Of a stretch of 8,098 nucleotides of DNA, positions 1 through 6,552 are shown piece after piece. The notes under the pieces are model-generated. The model was not told the origin of the DNA. It saw only the letters and a list, made by a program, of their open reading frames with translations, and searched no databases. The stretch covers positions 1 through 8,098 of the forward strand of contig JACRGM010000054.1 in assembly GCA_016212345.1 (NCBI GenBank). The letters are read 5' to 3'. A program made the translations under genes and the position numbers. Source of the stretch: Nitrospinota bacterium (GTDB taxonomy: Bacteria > Nitrospinota > Nitrospinia > SZUA-224). Position 1 is the first letter of the stretch. Every line of letters begins with the position of its first letter.

Positions 1-222
1 AAGGTGATGAAGCTCGGGATGAATCACCCCATGGGGCCTTTAACCCTTGCAGATTTCATAGGACTTGATACCTGTTTAGCAATAATGGATGTCCTATACA
101 AGGATTTTGGTGACCCTAAATATCGTCCCTCTCCCCTCTTGAAACAGATGGTCAATGCAGGTTATCTTGGCAGGAAATCAGGAAAGGGATTCTATTCCTA
201 TTCAAAAGGAGAAGTGATTTGA
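1..222 (+). CDS. 3-hydroxyacyl-CoA dehydrogenase (3-hydroxybutyryl-CoA dehydrogenase type), C-terminal fragment
   Basis: Only the last 73 codons are in the window; the frame is open to the left edge, so the gene starts outside it. The fragment carries the C-terminal dimerisation and substrate-pocket domain of the family: a G-M-x-x-P-M-G-P-L-x-L-A-D-x-x-G-L-D block near the start, and a S-P-L-L-K-x-M-V-x-A-G-x-L-G-x-K-x-G-x-G-F-Y block near the end, both highly typical. The family oxidises 3-hydroxyacyl-CoA to 3-ketoacyl-CoA with NAD+ in the cytoplasm, in beta-oxidation or butyrate-type metabolism. The NAD-binding Rossmann domain would lie to the left and is not visible, so the short-chain (Hbd) type and a multifunctional FadB/FadJ type cannot be fully separated. 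Ending directly after the GFY motif favours a stand-alone Hbd-like enzyme. The stop codon overlaps the next gene's TTG start, suggesting co-transcription, although the two products have no obvious functional link. Confidence 0.9.
   Translation, partial: KVMKLGMNHPMGPLTLADFIGLDTCLAIMDVLYKDFGDPKYRPSPLLKQMVNAGYLGRKSGKGFYSYSKGEVI
204..211 (+). promoter_or_regulatory. Ribosome binding site that sets the TTG start at 219
   Basis: The sequence AAAAGGAG ends 7 bases before the TTG at 219. It lies inside the last codons of the upstream dehydrogenase gene. It supports the TTG start, which overlaps the upstream stop as TTGA. The alternative ATG at 248 is out of frame, and only the TTG start gives a complete hydrophobic signal sequence. 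Confidence 0.7.
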
Positions 223-2048
223 ATAAGAATACTATTTTATTATTAATATGGTGTCTCTTCTTCTTTTTTATCTCAGTTGATAAGGTATCCTCTTTCTCTA
301 TAGGCCAGATAAAGGTGAATAGCAGTTTTGGAGATAGATTTGACGCCGAGGTCCTTGTAGATACCGATGGAATGGAGGGGGTTGAGGTCTTTGTTGGTGA
401 TGAAGAGGATTATACTATGTTAGGGTTAGAGAGACCAGATATAGTCGATAATATCTATATATCACTCCCCCTTGGTCCTATAAAGAATGGTAAGCAGGCC
501 GTTAGACTTATCTCTGACAAACCGATATTTTATCCCTCCTTTGATCTTGTGATAAAGGCAAAACTAAAAGGGGGTGCAATTATAGAGAAATTTTTTCTGG
601 CAGCTGACTTCCAGAAGAATTTAATGCTGGGTATCCCTCCTGAATTAGAAAAGGTCGAGGTTGAAAAGAGATTGAGTGAACCATATCTGAAGGAGGAGAT
701 AGAGAAGATAAGAGACAAGGAAAGGGAGGTTGAAGAACAGGGCACTGAAGATGAGGAGATTCAGGAAGGGGAGAAAGAGGAGGTAATTCAGAAAGAGGAG
801 GAAGGAGAAGCAAAAAGAGAACTAATAGTGGAGAAGGAAGCTGTAGTGGAAGGAGAGGGTACTGAATCAGGGGAATCAGAATCAAAGGGTACCTATAATG
901 TAATAAGGGGGGATACACTCTACAAGATTGTCAGCAAGATAGATGTCTCAGCAGAAAATGCGGATCAAGTAGTCGCTGCCCTATGGTATTTAAATAAAGA
1001 TCGCTTTACCCTGTCAAATATGAATTGTATTGATGTAGATGTCCATCTCGATTATTCGGGTGTTAAGGAGGTATCAGCTACTATCCCTTATGCAGAGGCA
1101 CGGAGGATTATAAAGAGTCAGTGGTCAGAATGGAAGAAGATAAGGGGCGAAGTAAGAAGTATTGGGACAAAGGCATGGCTAGGGGCATTTAGTAATGAAG
1201 TCCCCCTTCCAGAAGAGGAGGATTCTGATGATGAAGGGATAATAAAGGGGATCGTCCTTGAGTGGAAGGATGCATGGGAGAAGGGATATATAGATATATA
1301 TATGTCCTATTATTCTAAGAGATTCGGATCAGAAGAAGGGCTGGATTGGGAGGGGTGGAAGATATACAAGAGAGATTTTAATGAAAGACATAAGAACATT
1401 GATATATCAATAGAGGGGATGCGGCTCAGGAGGGAAAAGGGTATGATAATCGCATCCTTTATCCAATATTTCTCATCCAATATTATGAGTAGTATCGGCA
1501 TGAAGTTGCTCTATTTTGTGAAGGAAGGTGATGATTGGAAGATCATCAGGGAGAGATGGGATAAAAGACTTCCTACACAGAGGGAGAGATATCCTTATGT
1601 TGTCCATGTCTCTTCTAATATAAAACCTGATAATATTGTCTATGAAATCAACCGCTGGCGTAATGAGGGTTATTCTGCCTATGCAGGACTATTTATCCTT
1701 CCAGAAAAGGGAAACTGGTATAGGGTCTTTGTAGAGAGATTCCCAACAGAACATGAGGCAGATGATTTTGCTATAATGATAAAGGCTAAAAGGTTAACTG
1801 AGTATGCCAAGACAATGAAGATGCCCTATGCCATTGAGGTAGGTCTATATGGGTCGAAGAGCCAGATTGGTGATGCAATAGAAAGGCTTAGGGGTAAAGG
1901 GTATTCCCCTTATATACTTACTGTCGATATAGATGGCAAATTTGTCTATAGGGTCCTTATATGTGCATATGCTACACTTGAACAGGCACAAGAGATCGCT
2001 AAAAAGATAGAACAGGATGGTATAAAACATGAAATTGTTCAACCATAA
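219..2048 (+). CDS. Exported FimV-like protein with LysM-like, NTF2/Cds6-like and tandem SPOR-like domains
   Basis: A 609-residue protein, probably periplasmic and peptidoglycan-associated. Residues 1-25 look like a Sec signal peptide with a hydrophobic core at 6-20; C12 is not in a lipobox. Residues 26-131 match the FimV/TspA N-terminal domain, with S-I-G-Q-I-K-V-N-S-S-F-G near its start, an E-D-Y-x-x-L-G-L-E-R block, and S-D-K-P-I-F-Y-P-S-F-D near its end. Residues 141-224 are an acidic, Glu-rich, low-complexity linker. Residues 225-283 are a FimV-style LysM (R-G-D-T-L-Y-K-I-V, then L-N-K-D-R-F and N-M-N). Residues 341-448 resemble the NTF2-like domain at the C-terminus of Cds6-type L,D-transpeptidases (E-W-K-D-A-W at 348-353, F-I-Q-Y-F near 416, W-K-I-I-R-E at 440-445), but there is no transpeptidase catalytic domain. 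Residues 457-532 and 535-608 look like two SPOR-type repeats, which in other proteins bind denuded glycan strands at the septum. FimV proteins scaffold polar and type IV pilus machinery; that exact role here is inference. Start is TTG, overlapping the upstream stop. Confidence 0.8.
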   Translation: MNKNTILLLIWCLFFFFISVDKVSSFSIGQIKVNSSFGDRFDAEVLVDTDGMEGVEVFVGDEEDYTMLGLERPDIVDNIYISLPLGPIKNGKQAVRLISDKPIFYPSFDLVIKAKLKGGAIIEKFFLAADFQKNLMLGIPPELEKVEVEKRLSEPYLKEEIEKIRDKEREVEEQGTEDEEIQEGEKEEVIQKEEEGEAKRELIVEKEAVVEGEGTESGESESKGTYNVIRGDTLYKIVSKIDVSAENADQVVAALWYLNKDRFTLSNMNCIDVDVHLDYSGVKEVSATIPYAEARRIIKSQWSEWKKIRGEVRSIGTKAWLGAFSNEVPLPEEEDSDDEGIIKGIVLEWKDAWEKGYIDIYMSYYSKRFGSEEGLDWEGWKIYKRDFNERHKNIDISIEGMRLRREKGMIIASFIQYFSSNIMSSIGMKLLYFVKEGDDWKIIRERWDKRLPTQRERYPYVVHVSSNIKPDNIVYEINRWRNEGYSAYAGLFILPEKGNWYRVFVERFPTEHEADDFAIMIKAKRLTEYAKTMKMPYAIEVGLYGSKSQIGDAIERLRGKGYSPYILTVDIDGKFVYRVLICAYATLEQAQEIAKKIEQDGIKHEIVQP

Positions 2049-2107
2049 TTGAGGTGAAGGTGTAAAAGGAAACCCTCATGCTGATCAGTCGCACAAAGGA
2101 GTAATTA

Positions 2108-2232
2108 TATAGATTTCCATATAACAAATTACACGGCGTTATCAGTCGAAATCCTCGACGGCGTACTGCTCAGTACGCCTTACTCGGATTTCTCCCTCTA
2201 GCCTTGTGTAATTTATTATCTGAAAATCTATA
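2108..2232. repeat. 125-bp nested imperfect palindrome (candidate MITE-like or structured intergenic element)
   Basis: The two halves pair over nearly the whole length. Outer arms: 2108-2116 (TATAGATTT) with 2224-2232 (AAATCTATA). Next, in the same register: 2121-2124 with 2216-2219, 2126-2134 (AAATTACAC) with 2206-2214 (GTGTAATTT), and 2148-2154 (GAAATCC) with 2186-2192 (GGATTTC). The core slips by one base: 2160-2168 (GGCGTACTG) with 2171-2179 (CAGTACGCC). The core is GC-rich while the ends are AT-rich. It fills most of the gap between the FimV-like gene and coaBC. No open reading frame of note lies in it and no T-tract follows the core, so it is not a standard intrinsic terminator. A non-autonomous mobile repeat or a folded RNA leader are both possible; the sequence alone does not decide. 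Confidence 0.8.
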
Positions 2233-2241
2233 GAATTTATC

Positions 2242-3516
2242 ATGAAACCATTAGAAGGAAAAGAGATAATTCTGGGAGTAAGTGGAGGGATTGCTGTCTA
2301 TAAAGCGGTTGATATCCTGAGGCATCTTACAAGAAATGGTGCAAGGGTAACAGTAGTTATGACAAGACATGCCCAGGAATTTGTGACACCCCTTACCTTT
2401 CAGGTTCTCTCAGGAAATCCTGTATACTCTGATATGTTCAAATGGGATGTGAAGGGGAAAGGACTTACGCACATATCTATTGCTGAAAGGGGTGATATCC
2501 TTCTTGTAGCCCCAGCTACAGCAAATATTATAGGAAAGTTTGCCAATGGTATTGCTGATGATCTATTATCTACCTTATTCCTCTCTGTAACCTGTCCTAT
2601 ACTTATAGCACCATCTATGAATGAGAAGATGTATTATAATATTGTAGTCCAGGAGAATATCAAGAGACTTTCCAACCGCAATATAGAGATTATTGAACCT
2701 ATGTATGGTGAACTAGCCTGTGGTGATGAGGGGAAGGGAAGGTTAGCTGATATAGATTTGATTATAAAAAAGGTGATCGAACTTTTGTACTCAATCAATA
2801 GTAAGGTGGAGACCCAAAGAGTGGAACAACAGGGGGAGAAAGAGGATGATCTCTCTAACAGAACAATATTGATCACTGCTGGTCCTACTCAAGAGCCCTT
2901 AGATCCTGTAAGATATCTATCTAATCCATCATCTGGGAAGATGGGTTATGCCTTAGCAGAGAGGGCAAAGAGACGTGGGGCAGAGGTAATATTAATTAGT
3001 GGTCCTACATCCCTCCCTGTCCCAAGTGGTGTAACCTTTATCCCTGTCAGAAGGGCAGAGGAGATGGAGAAGGCTGTATTTGGCCATATAGATAGATCAG
3101 ATATAGTTATTATGTCTGCTGCTGTTAGTGACTTTGAACCAAAGAGATACTCTGAGAAGAAGATACCAAAATCGGATAATGGGTTGGTATTAGAGCTTAA
3201 GAGGACACATGATATACTTGCTAATATAGGGTTACATAAAAAGGATAAGATTATAGTAGGATTTGCAGCAGAAACAGATGATATTATCGCTAAGGGAGAA
3301 AAGAAACTCAAAGATAAAAGGCTTGACCTTATAGTTGTTAATGATATAAGTGATCCTGATATAGGATTCAGAAGTGATTTCAACAAGGTCTCTATCATTG
3401 ACAGTGAAGGGAAGGTAGAGCATCTCCCTTTAATGTCAAAGATGAGACTCGCAGATATAATTATAGATAGGGTAATTGCTATTGAATTTAACAAAGGATA
3501 TAAAAGAGGCAATTGA
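2242..3516 (+). CDS. coaBC: Bifunctional phosphopantothenoylcysteine decarboxylase / phosphopantothenate-cysteine ligase
   Basis: Cytoplasmic enzyme of coenzyme A synthesis. The CoaB part joins 4'-phosphopantothenate to cysteine (CTP-dependent in most bacteria) and the FMN-dependent CoaC part decarboxylates the product to 4'-phosphopantetheine. At 424 residues it has the usual full bifunctional length. CoaC (about 1-182): flavin-binding G-V-S-G-G-I-A-V-Y-K-A at 12-22, active-site histidine H77 in T-H-I-S, A-P-A-T-A-N at 90-95, P-S-M-N at 124-127, and the substrate-clamp cysteine C160 in L-A-C-G-D-E-G-x-G-R. A polar linker spans about 183-206. CoaB (about 207-415): T-A-G-P-T-Q-E at 212-218, S-N-P-S-S-G-K-M-G at 227-235 including N228, A-A-V-S-D-F at 293-298, a lysine-rich K-K-I-P-K at 306-310 and G-F-A-A-E-T at 340-345. 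All key residues I can recognise are present. The start fits the family N-terminus but has no clear Shine-Dalgarno; an inverted-repeat arm occupies that place. The 3' end overlaps the glycosylase gene by up to 41 bases, indicating an operon. Confidence 0.97.
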   Translation: MKPLEGKEIILGVSGGIAVYKAVDILRHLTRNGARVTVVMTRHAQEFVTPLTFQVLSGNPVYSDMFKWDVKGKGLTHISIAERGDILLVAPATANIIGKFANGIADDLLSTLFLSVTCPILIAPSMNEKMYYNIVVQENIKRLSNRNIEIIEPMYGELACGDEGKGRLADIDLIIKKVIELLYSINSKVETQRVEQQGEKEDDLSNRTILITAGPTQEPLDPVRYLSNPSSGKMGYALAERAKRRGAEVILISGPTSLPVPSGVTFIPVRRAEEMEKAVFGHIDRSDIVIMSAAVSDFEPKRYSEKKIPKSDNGLVLELKRTHDILANIGLHKKDKIIVGFAAETDDIIAKGEKKLKDKRLDLIVVNDISDPDIGFRSDFNKVSIIDSEGKVEHLPLMSKMRLADIIIDRVIAIEFNKGYKRGN

Positions 3517-4147
3517 GGACTTAAGGATCTATATTGAATATCAGAGGAGTTTAGGTACCCTAGATATTCCTCTATCTGACGAGATTATAATGACGATAGA
3601 AGGTCTCAGAAAAAAGATAGCAGGATGTCAAAGGTGCCATCTTTATACAGGAAGGACAAATATCGTTTTTGGTACTGGGAATGAGGATGCAGATCTCCTC
3701 TTTGTTAGTGGAGCACCCCAGAGGGATGAGGATATTCAAGGAATCCCCTTTGTTGGGAAGGTAGGAGAACTTTTGACAAAGATCATAGAGGCCATAAATC
3801 TGAAGAGGGAGGATGTCTATATAACAAACATAATCAAATGCCCTCCTCCCCAGGATAGGGATCCATACCCTAATGAGATCAATGCCTGTGAACCTTTTCT
3901 GATCGAACAGATTAAGATTATCAAACCAAAGGTCTTATGTGCATTAGGGACATTTGCTGCCCAGACGCTCCTTAAAACTGATAAAAAGATATCAGAACTA
4001 AGGGGGAGATTCTACTCATACCATGATATAAAATTGATGCCTACCTATCACCCTGCATATCTTCTAGATAATCCTGCTGACAAGAAGGATGTATGGAAGG
4101 ATATGCAGGCGATTGGGATTGAAGTTAGGAGTATAGCTACAGTATAA
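3476..4147 (+). CDS. Uracil-DNA glycosylase, family 4 type (four-cysteine iron-sulfur), with divergent motif A
   Basis: About 221-223 residues. Proteins of this family excise uracil from DNA to start base-excision repair after cytosine deamination. Four cysteines, C51 and C54 (C-x-x-C) plus C122 and C138, are spaced as the [4Fe-4S] ligands of the family. Also seen: Q-G-I-P-F-V-G-K-x-G-x-L-L at 88-100, the T-N-I-I-K-C-P-P-P strand at 117-125, L-C-A-L-G at 154-158, and the C-terminal motif Y-H-P-A-Y-L-L at 191-197. Two departures stand out: motif A, normally G-E-(A/G)-P-G-x-x-E-D, reads S-G-A-P-Q-R-D-E-D at 78-86, and the usual R-P-P-x-N-R reads P-P-P-Q-D-R. Activity is therefore less certain than fold. 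Starts are TTG at 3476 or TTG at 3482; the second has AGGG 9 bases upstream and is slightly favoured. Both lie inside the end of coaBC, and the N-terminal region (D-L-R-x-Y-I-E-Y-x-R-S-L-G) looks like the usual family leader, so the ATG at codon 39 is unlikely. The stop overlaps the next gene's ATG by one base (TAATG). Confidence 0.88.
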   Translation: MLLNLTKDIKEAIEDLRIYIEYQRSLGTLDIPLSDEIIMTIEGLRKKIAGCQRCHLYTGRTNIVFGTGNEDADLLFVSGAPQRDEDIQGIPFVGKVGELLTKIIEAINLKREDVYITNIIKCPPPQDRDPYPNEINACEPFLIEQIKIIKPKVLCALGTFAAQTLLKTDKKISELRGRFYSYHDIKLMPTYHPAYLLDNPADKKDVWKDMQAIGIEVRSIATV

Positions 4148-6516
4148 TGCAATTTTTAAAACCTTTTATAAAGATAATATCCCTCCTTTCCCTCCTTGTG
4201 ATCTTTATATCTATCATTGCTGGGATAGGGATATACTATAAGTTTTCACGCAATCTACCTGATATTAGGTCACTGAAGAGTTATAAGCCTAGTTTGATAA
4301 CCAAGGTATACTCTGACACAGATGAATTGATTGCAGAATTCTATGTAGAGAAGAGGATACTTGTATCCCTTGGAAGAATCCCGTCATATCTAAAGAATGC
4401 CACAATAGCGGTTGAAGATGCCAACTTTTTCAAACATAATGGCCTTGATTTTGGCGGTTTATTACGGGCATTTCTGATAAATCTCAAGGCAGGTAAGGTT
4501 GTTGAAGGGGGTAGCACCATTACTCAACAGATTGCCAAGACCATGTTTCTTACATCAGAAAGGACACTTTATAGGAAGATCAGGGAGGCGATACTCGCAT
4601 ATAGGATCGAGAAGGAGTTTTCTAAGGAGGAGATATTAGAGCTTTATCTGAATCAGATCTACTATGGACACGGTGCGTATGGTGTAGAGGCGGCTGCAGA
4701 GATATATTTTGGTAAACATGTTGAGGATTTAAACCTACCTGAATCAGCATTGATAGCAGGACTTCCTAGGGCTCCAGCTGCTTACTCTCCCTATTTTGCG
4801 CTCGATCGAACAATAGATAGATTAAGACATTCATTAGGAAGGATGGTAGAGGAGGGTTATATTACCCATGAGGAGGAGAAGAATGCCATTGAAACAGAAC
4901 TTAAGTTTGAGGAGAGAAGAAAAAAGAAGAATGATGCCCCTTATTTTGTCGAATATGTAAGGCAGTACTTAGAAGATAAGTTTGGCAGTACTATCTTGTA
5001 TCATGGTGGTCTAAAGGTCTATACCACAGTTAATATGGAATTTCAGAGGGCAGCCCAAGAGGCCATCATTGAGGGGCTGAGGCAAGCGGATAAACGATAC
5101 GGCTATAGGGGAGCAATAGGGAATATAAAAATAGAGAACAAAGGAAGGGTGGATTGGAATGGATTAAGGGATACAGGTACTTTCAAGGATGAAGATGACC
5201 CTTTAAATCTTGGTGATATTAGAAAGGGTGTTGTTATTAAATTAAATCCTACCAATGTAGTGGTCAGTCTAGGGACAAAAAAGGGTATAATCGATATAAA
5301 GGATATGGCATGGGTTAGAAAACCTGATCCATCAATAGATGGGAGGAAGGCTGGTAGTATAAACAGTCCCTCTGATGTCTTGAATCTATGGGATATTATT
5401 GAGGTAAAGATACTTGAATTAAATGAAGAGAATGATTCTGATACATCTGGATTGTCGGGGGAGTATATAAGGCTGGCATTGGAACAAGAACCTTTGGTTC
5501 AGGGGGCTCTGATATGCATTGACCCGAAGACAGGGTATATCAAGGCCATGGTAGGTGGATATGATTTCTCCAAGAGTCAATTTAATAGGGCGATCCAGGC
5601 CATTAGACAACCAGGTTCTGCCTTTAAACCTATAATATATTCAGCGGCTATTGAAAAGGGATACACTACCATTGATAAGATAATAGACTCGCCAATTATA
5701 TATAGCAAATGGAAGCCTGTAAACTTTGAAGAGAGGTTTTATGGTCCTACTACTCTCAGAACTGCACTGATATATTCACGAAATATTGCCACAATCAAAC
5801 TCCTTGAGGATATAGGTGTAAATGAGGTGGTTGACTATGCAAAAAAAATAGGGATAAAGAGTCCAATAACCCCTGCCCTCTCTATGGCATTGGGTTCCTC
5901 TTCTGTTAACCTTTTGGAACTGATCTCAGCTTACGGTATCTTTGCCAATAGGGGTATCAGGGCAGAGCCTATAGGAGTGAAGGGTATAATAGATCGAGAA
6001 GGAAATATACTTGAAGAGAACAAACCTATCACAGAGAAGGTGATATCTGAAGAGGTTGCCTATATAACCACAGACCTACTTCAGGATGTAGTCAATTACG
6101 GTACTGGAAAGGGAGTGAGATCCTTAAATAGACCTGTTGCAGGGAAGACAGGGACGACAAATAATTTTGTTGATGCATGGTTTATAGGATATACACCTGA
6201 TATAGTTGCAGGGGTATGGATAGGGATGGATCAAGATATACCATTAGGGAAGAATGAAACCGGATCAAGGGTAGCTAGCCCTATATGGCTTCAATTTATG
6301 AAGAAGATACTAAATGATACCCCTATCACTGATTTTTATATCCCTCCAAACATTGTCTTTTCAAAGATAGATCCGAGGACAGGTCTCCTTGCAACATCAG
6401 GTACTAAAGGGGCTGTATTCGAATGCTTTATTGAGGGGACAGAACCGACAGGGTATTCTTCCCCTCAAGAAATTACTACTACAGACTTTTTCAGAAAAGA
6501 TCTGGATGGAGAGTAA
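4147..6516 (+). CDS. mrcA: Class A penicillin-binding protein 1A (peptidoglycan glycosyltransferase / DD-transpeptidase)
   Basis: A 789-residue bifunctional murein synthase anchored in the inner membrane by one N-terminal helix (about 8-31), with the rest in the periplasm. It polymerises lipid II into glycan strands and cross-links the stem peptides. Glycosyltransferase family 51 domain (about 55-235): E-D-A-N-F-F-K-H-N-G with catalytic E90, G-G-S-T-I-T-Q-Q at 121-128, R-K-I-R-E-A at 143-148 and E-L-Y-L-N-Q-I-Y-Y-G at 165-174. A linker and OB-like region of the PBP1A kind follows at about 317-455. Transpeptidase domain (about 452-720): S-A-F-K with nucleophile S491 and K494, S-R-N at 544-546, and K-T-G-T at 667-670. 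All catalytic motifs are intact. The ATG overlaps the glycosylase stop by one base; the nearest AGGAG (4127-4131) is 15 bases upstream, farther than usual, so translational coupling is likely. An LpoA-like activator gene lies just downstream on the other strand. Confidence 0.96.
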   Translation: MQFLKPFIKIISLLSLLVIFISIIAGIGIYYKFSRNLPDIRSLKSYKPSLITKVYSDTDELIAEFYVEKRILVSLGRIPSYLKNATIAVEDANFFKHNGLDFGGLLRAFLINLKAGKVVEGGSTITQQIAKTMFLTSERTLYRKIREAILAYRIEKEFSKEEILELYLNQIYYGHGAYGVEAAAEIYFGKHVEDLNLPESALIAGLPRAPAAYSPYFALDRTIDRLRHSLGRMVEEGYITHEEEKNAIETELKFEERRKKKNDAPYFVEYVRQYLEDKFGSTILYHGGLKVYTTVNMEFQRAAQEAIIEGLRQADKRYGYRGAIGNIKIENKGRVDWNGLRDTGTFKDEDDPLNLGDIRKGVVIKLNPTNVVVSLGTKKGIIDIKDMAWVRKPDPSIDGRKAGSINSPSDVLNLWDIIEVKILELNEENDSDTSGLSGEYIRLALEQEPLVQGALICIDPKTGYIKAMVGGYDFSKSQFNRAIQAIRQPGSAFKPIIYSAAIEKGYTTIDKIIDSPIIYSKWKPVNFEERFYGPTTLRTALIYSRNIATIKLLEDIGVNEVVDYAKKIGIKSPITPALSMALGSSSVNLLELISAYGIFANRGIRAEPIGVKGIIDREGNILEENKPITEKVISEEVAYITTDLLQDVVNYGTGKGVRSLNRPVAGKTGTTNNFVDAWFIGYTPDIVAGVWIGMDQDIPLGKNETGSRVASPIWLQFMKKILNDTPITDFYIPPNIVFSKIDPRTGLLATSGTKGAVFECFIEGTEPTGYSSPQEITTTDFFRKDLDGE

Positions 6517-6552
6517 GACTTCTGACCTACAGTTAACAAATTTTAAAAGACC

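Noticed and set aside
219..290. Lipoprotein signal using cysteine 12 of the FimV-like protein
   Set aside because: The residues before C12 (L-L-I-W) do not fit a lipobox, and hydrophobic residues continue after it, so an ordinary Sec signal peptide is more likely.
530..918. Two overlapping minus-strand open frames (71 and 112 codons)
   Set aside because: They are the complement of the purine-rich Glu-linker region; the products are Pro/Leu/Ser-rich low complexity with no family resemblance.
2078..2104. Eight-codon ATG reading frame in the gap, preceded by AAAAGGA 7 bases upstream
   Set aside because: Too short to call a gene and without a peptide pattern typical of attenuation leaders; recorded only because the spacing is good.
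2160..2179. Core hairpin read as an intrinsic terminator for the FimV-like gene
   Set aside because: The 9-bp stem is good, but neither strand has a T-run directly after it, and the stem is only the centre of a much longer palindrome.
2204..2236. Possible promoter for coaBC (TTGTGT and TAGAAT)
   Set aside because: The spacing is about 21 bases, outside the usual 16-18, and both boxes lie within or next to the palindrome arms, so the match is not convincing.
2946..3512. 188-codon minus-strand open frame opposite coaBC
   Set aside because: It mirrors the well-supported coaBC coding frame, has Ser/Ile/Leu-rich composition and shows no recognisable motif.
6517..6552. Bidirectional terminator between the convergent PBP1A and LpoA-like genes
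   Set aside because: The 36-bp gap has AT-rich runs and a GTTAAC palindrome but no stem long enough to support a call.
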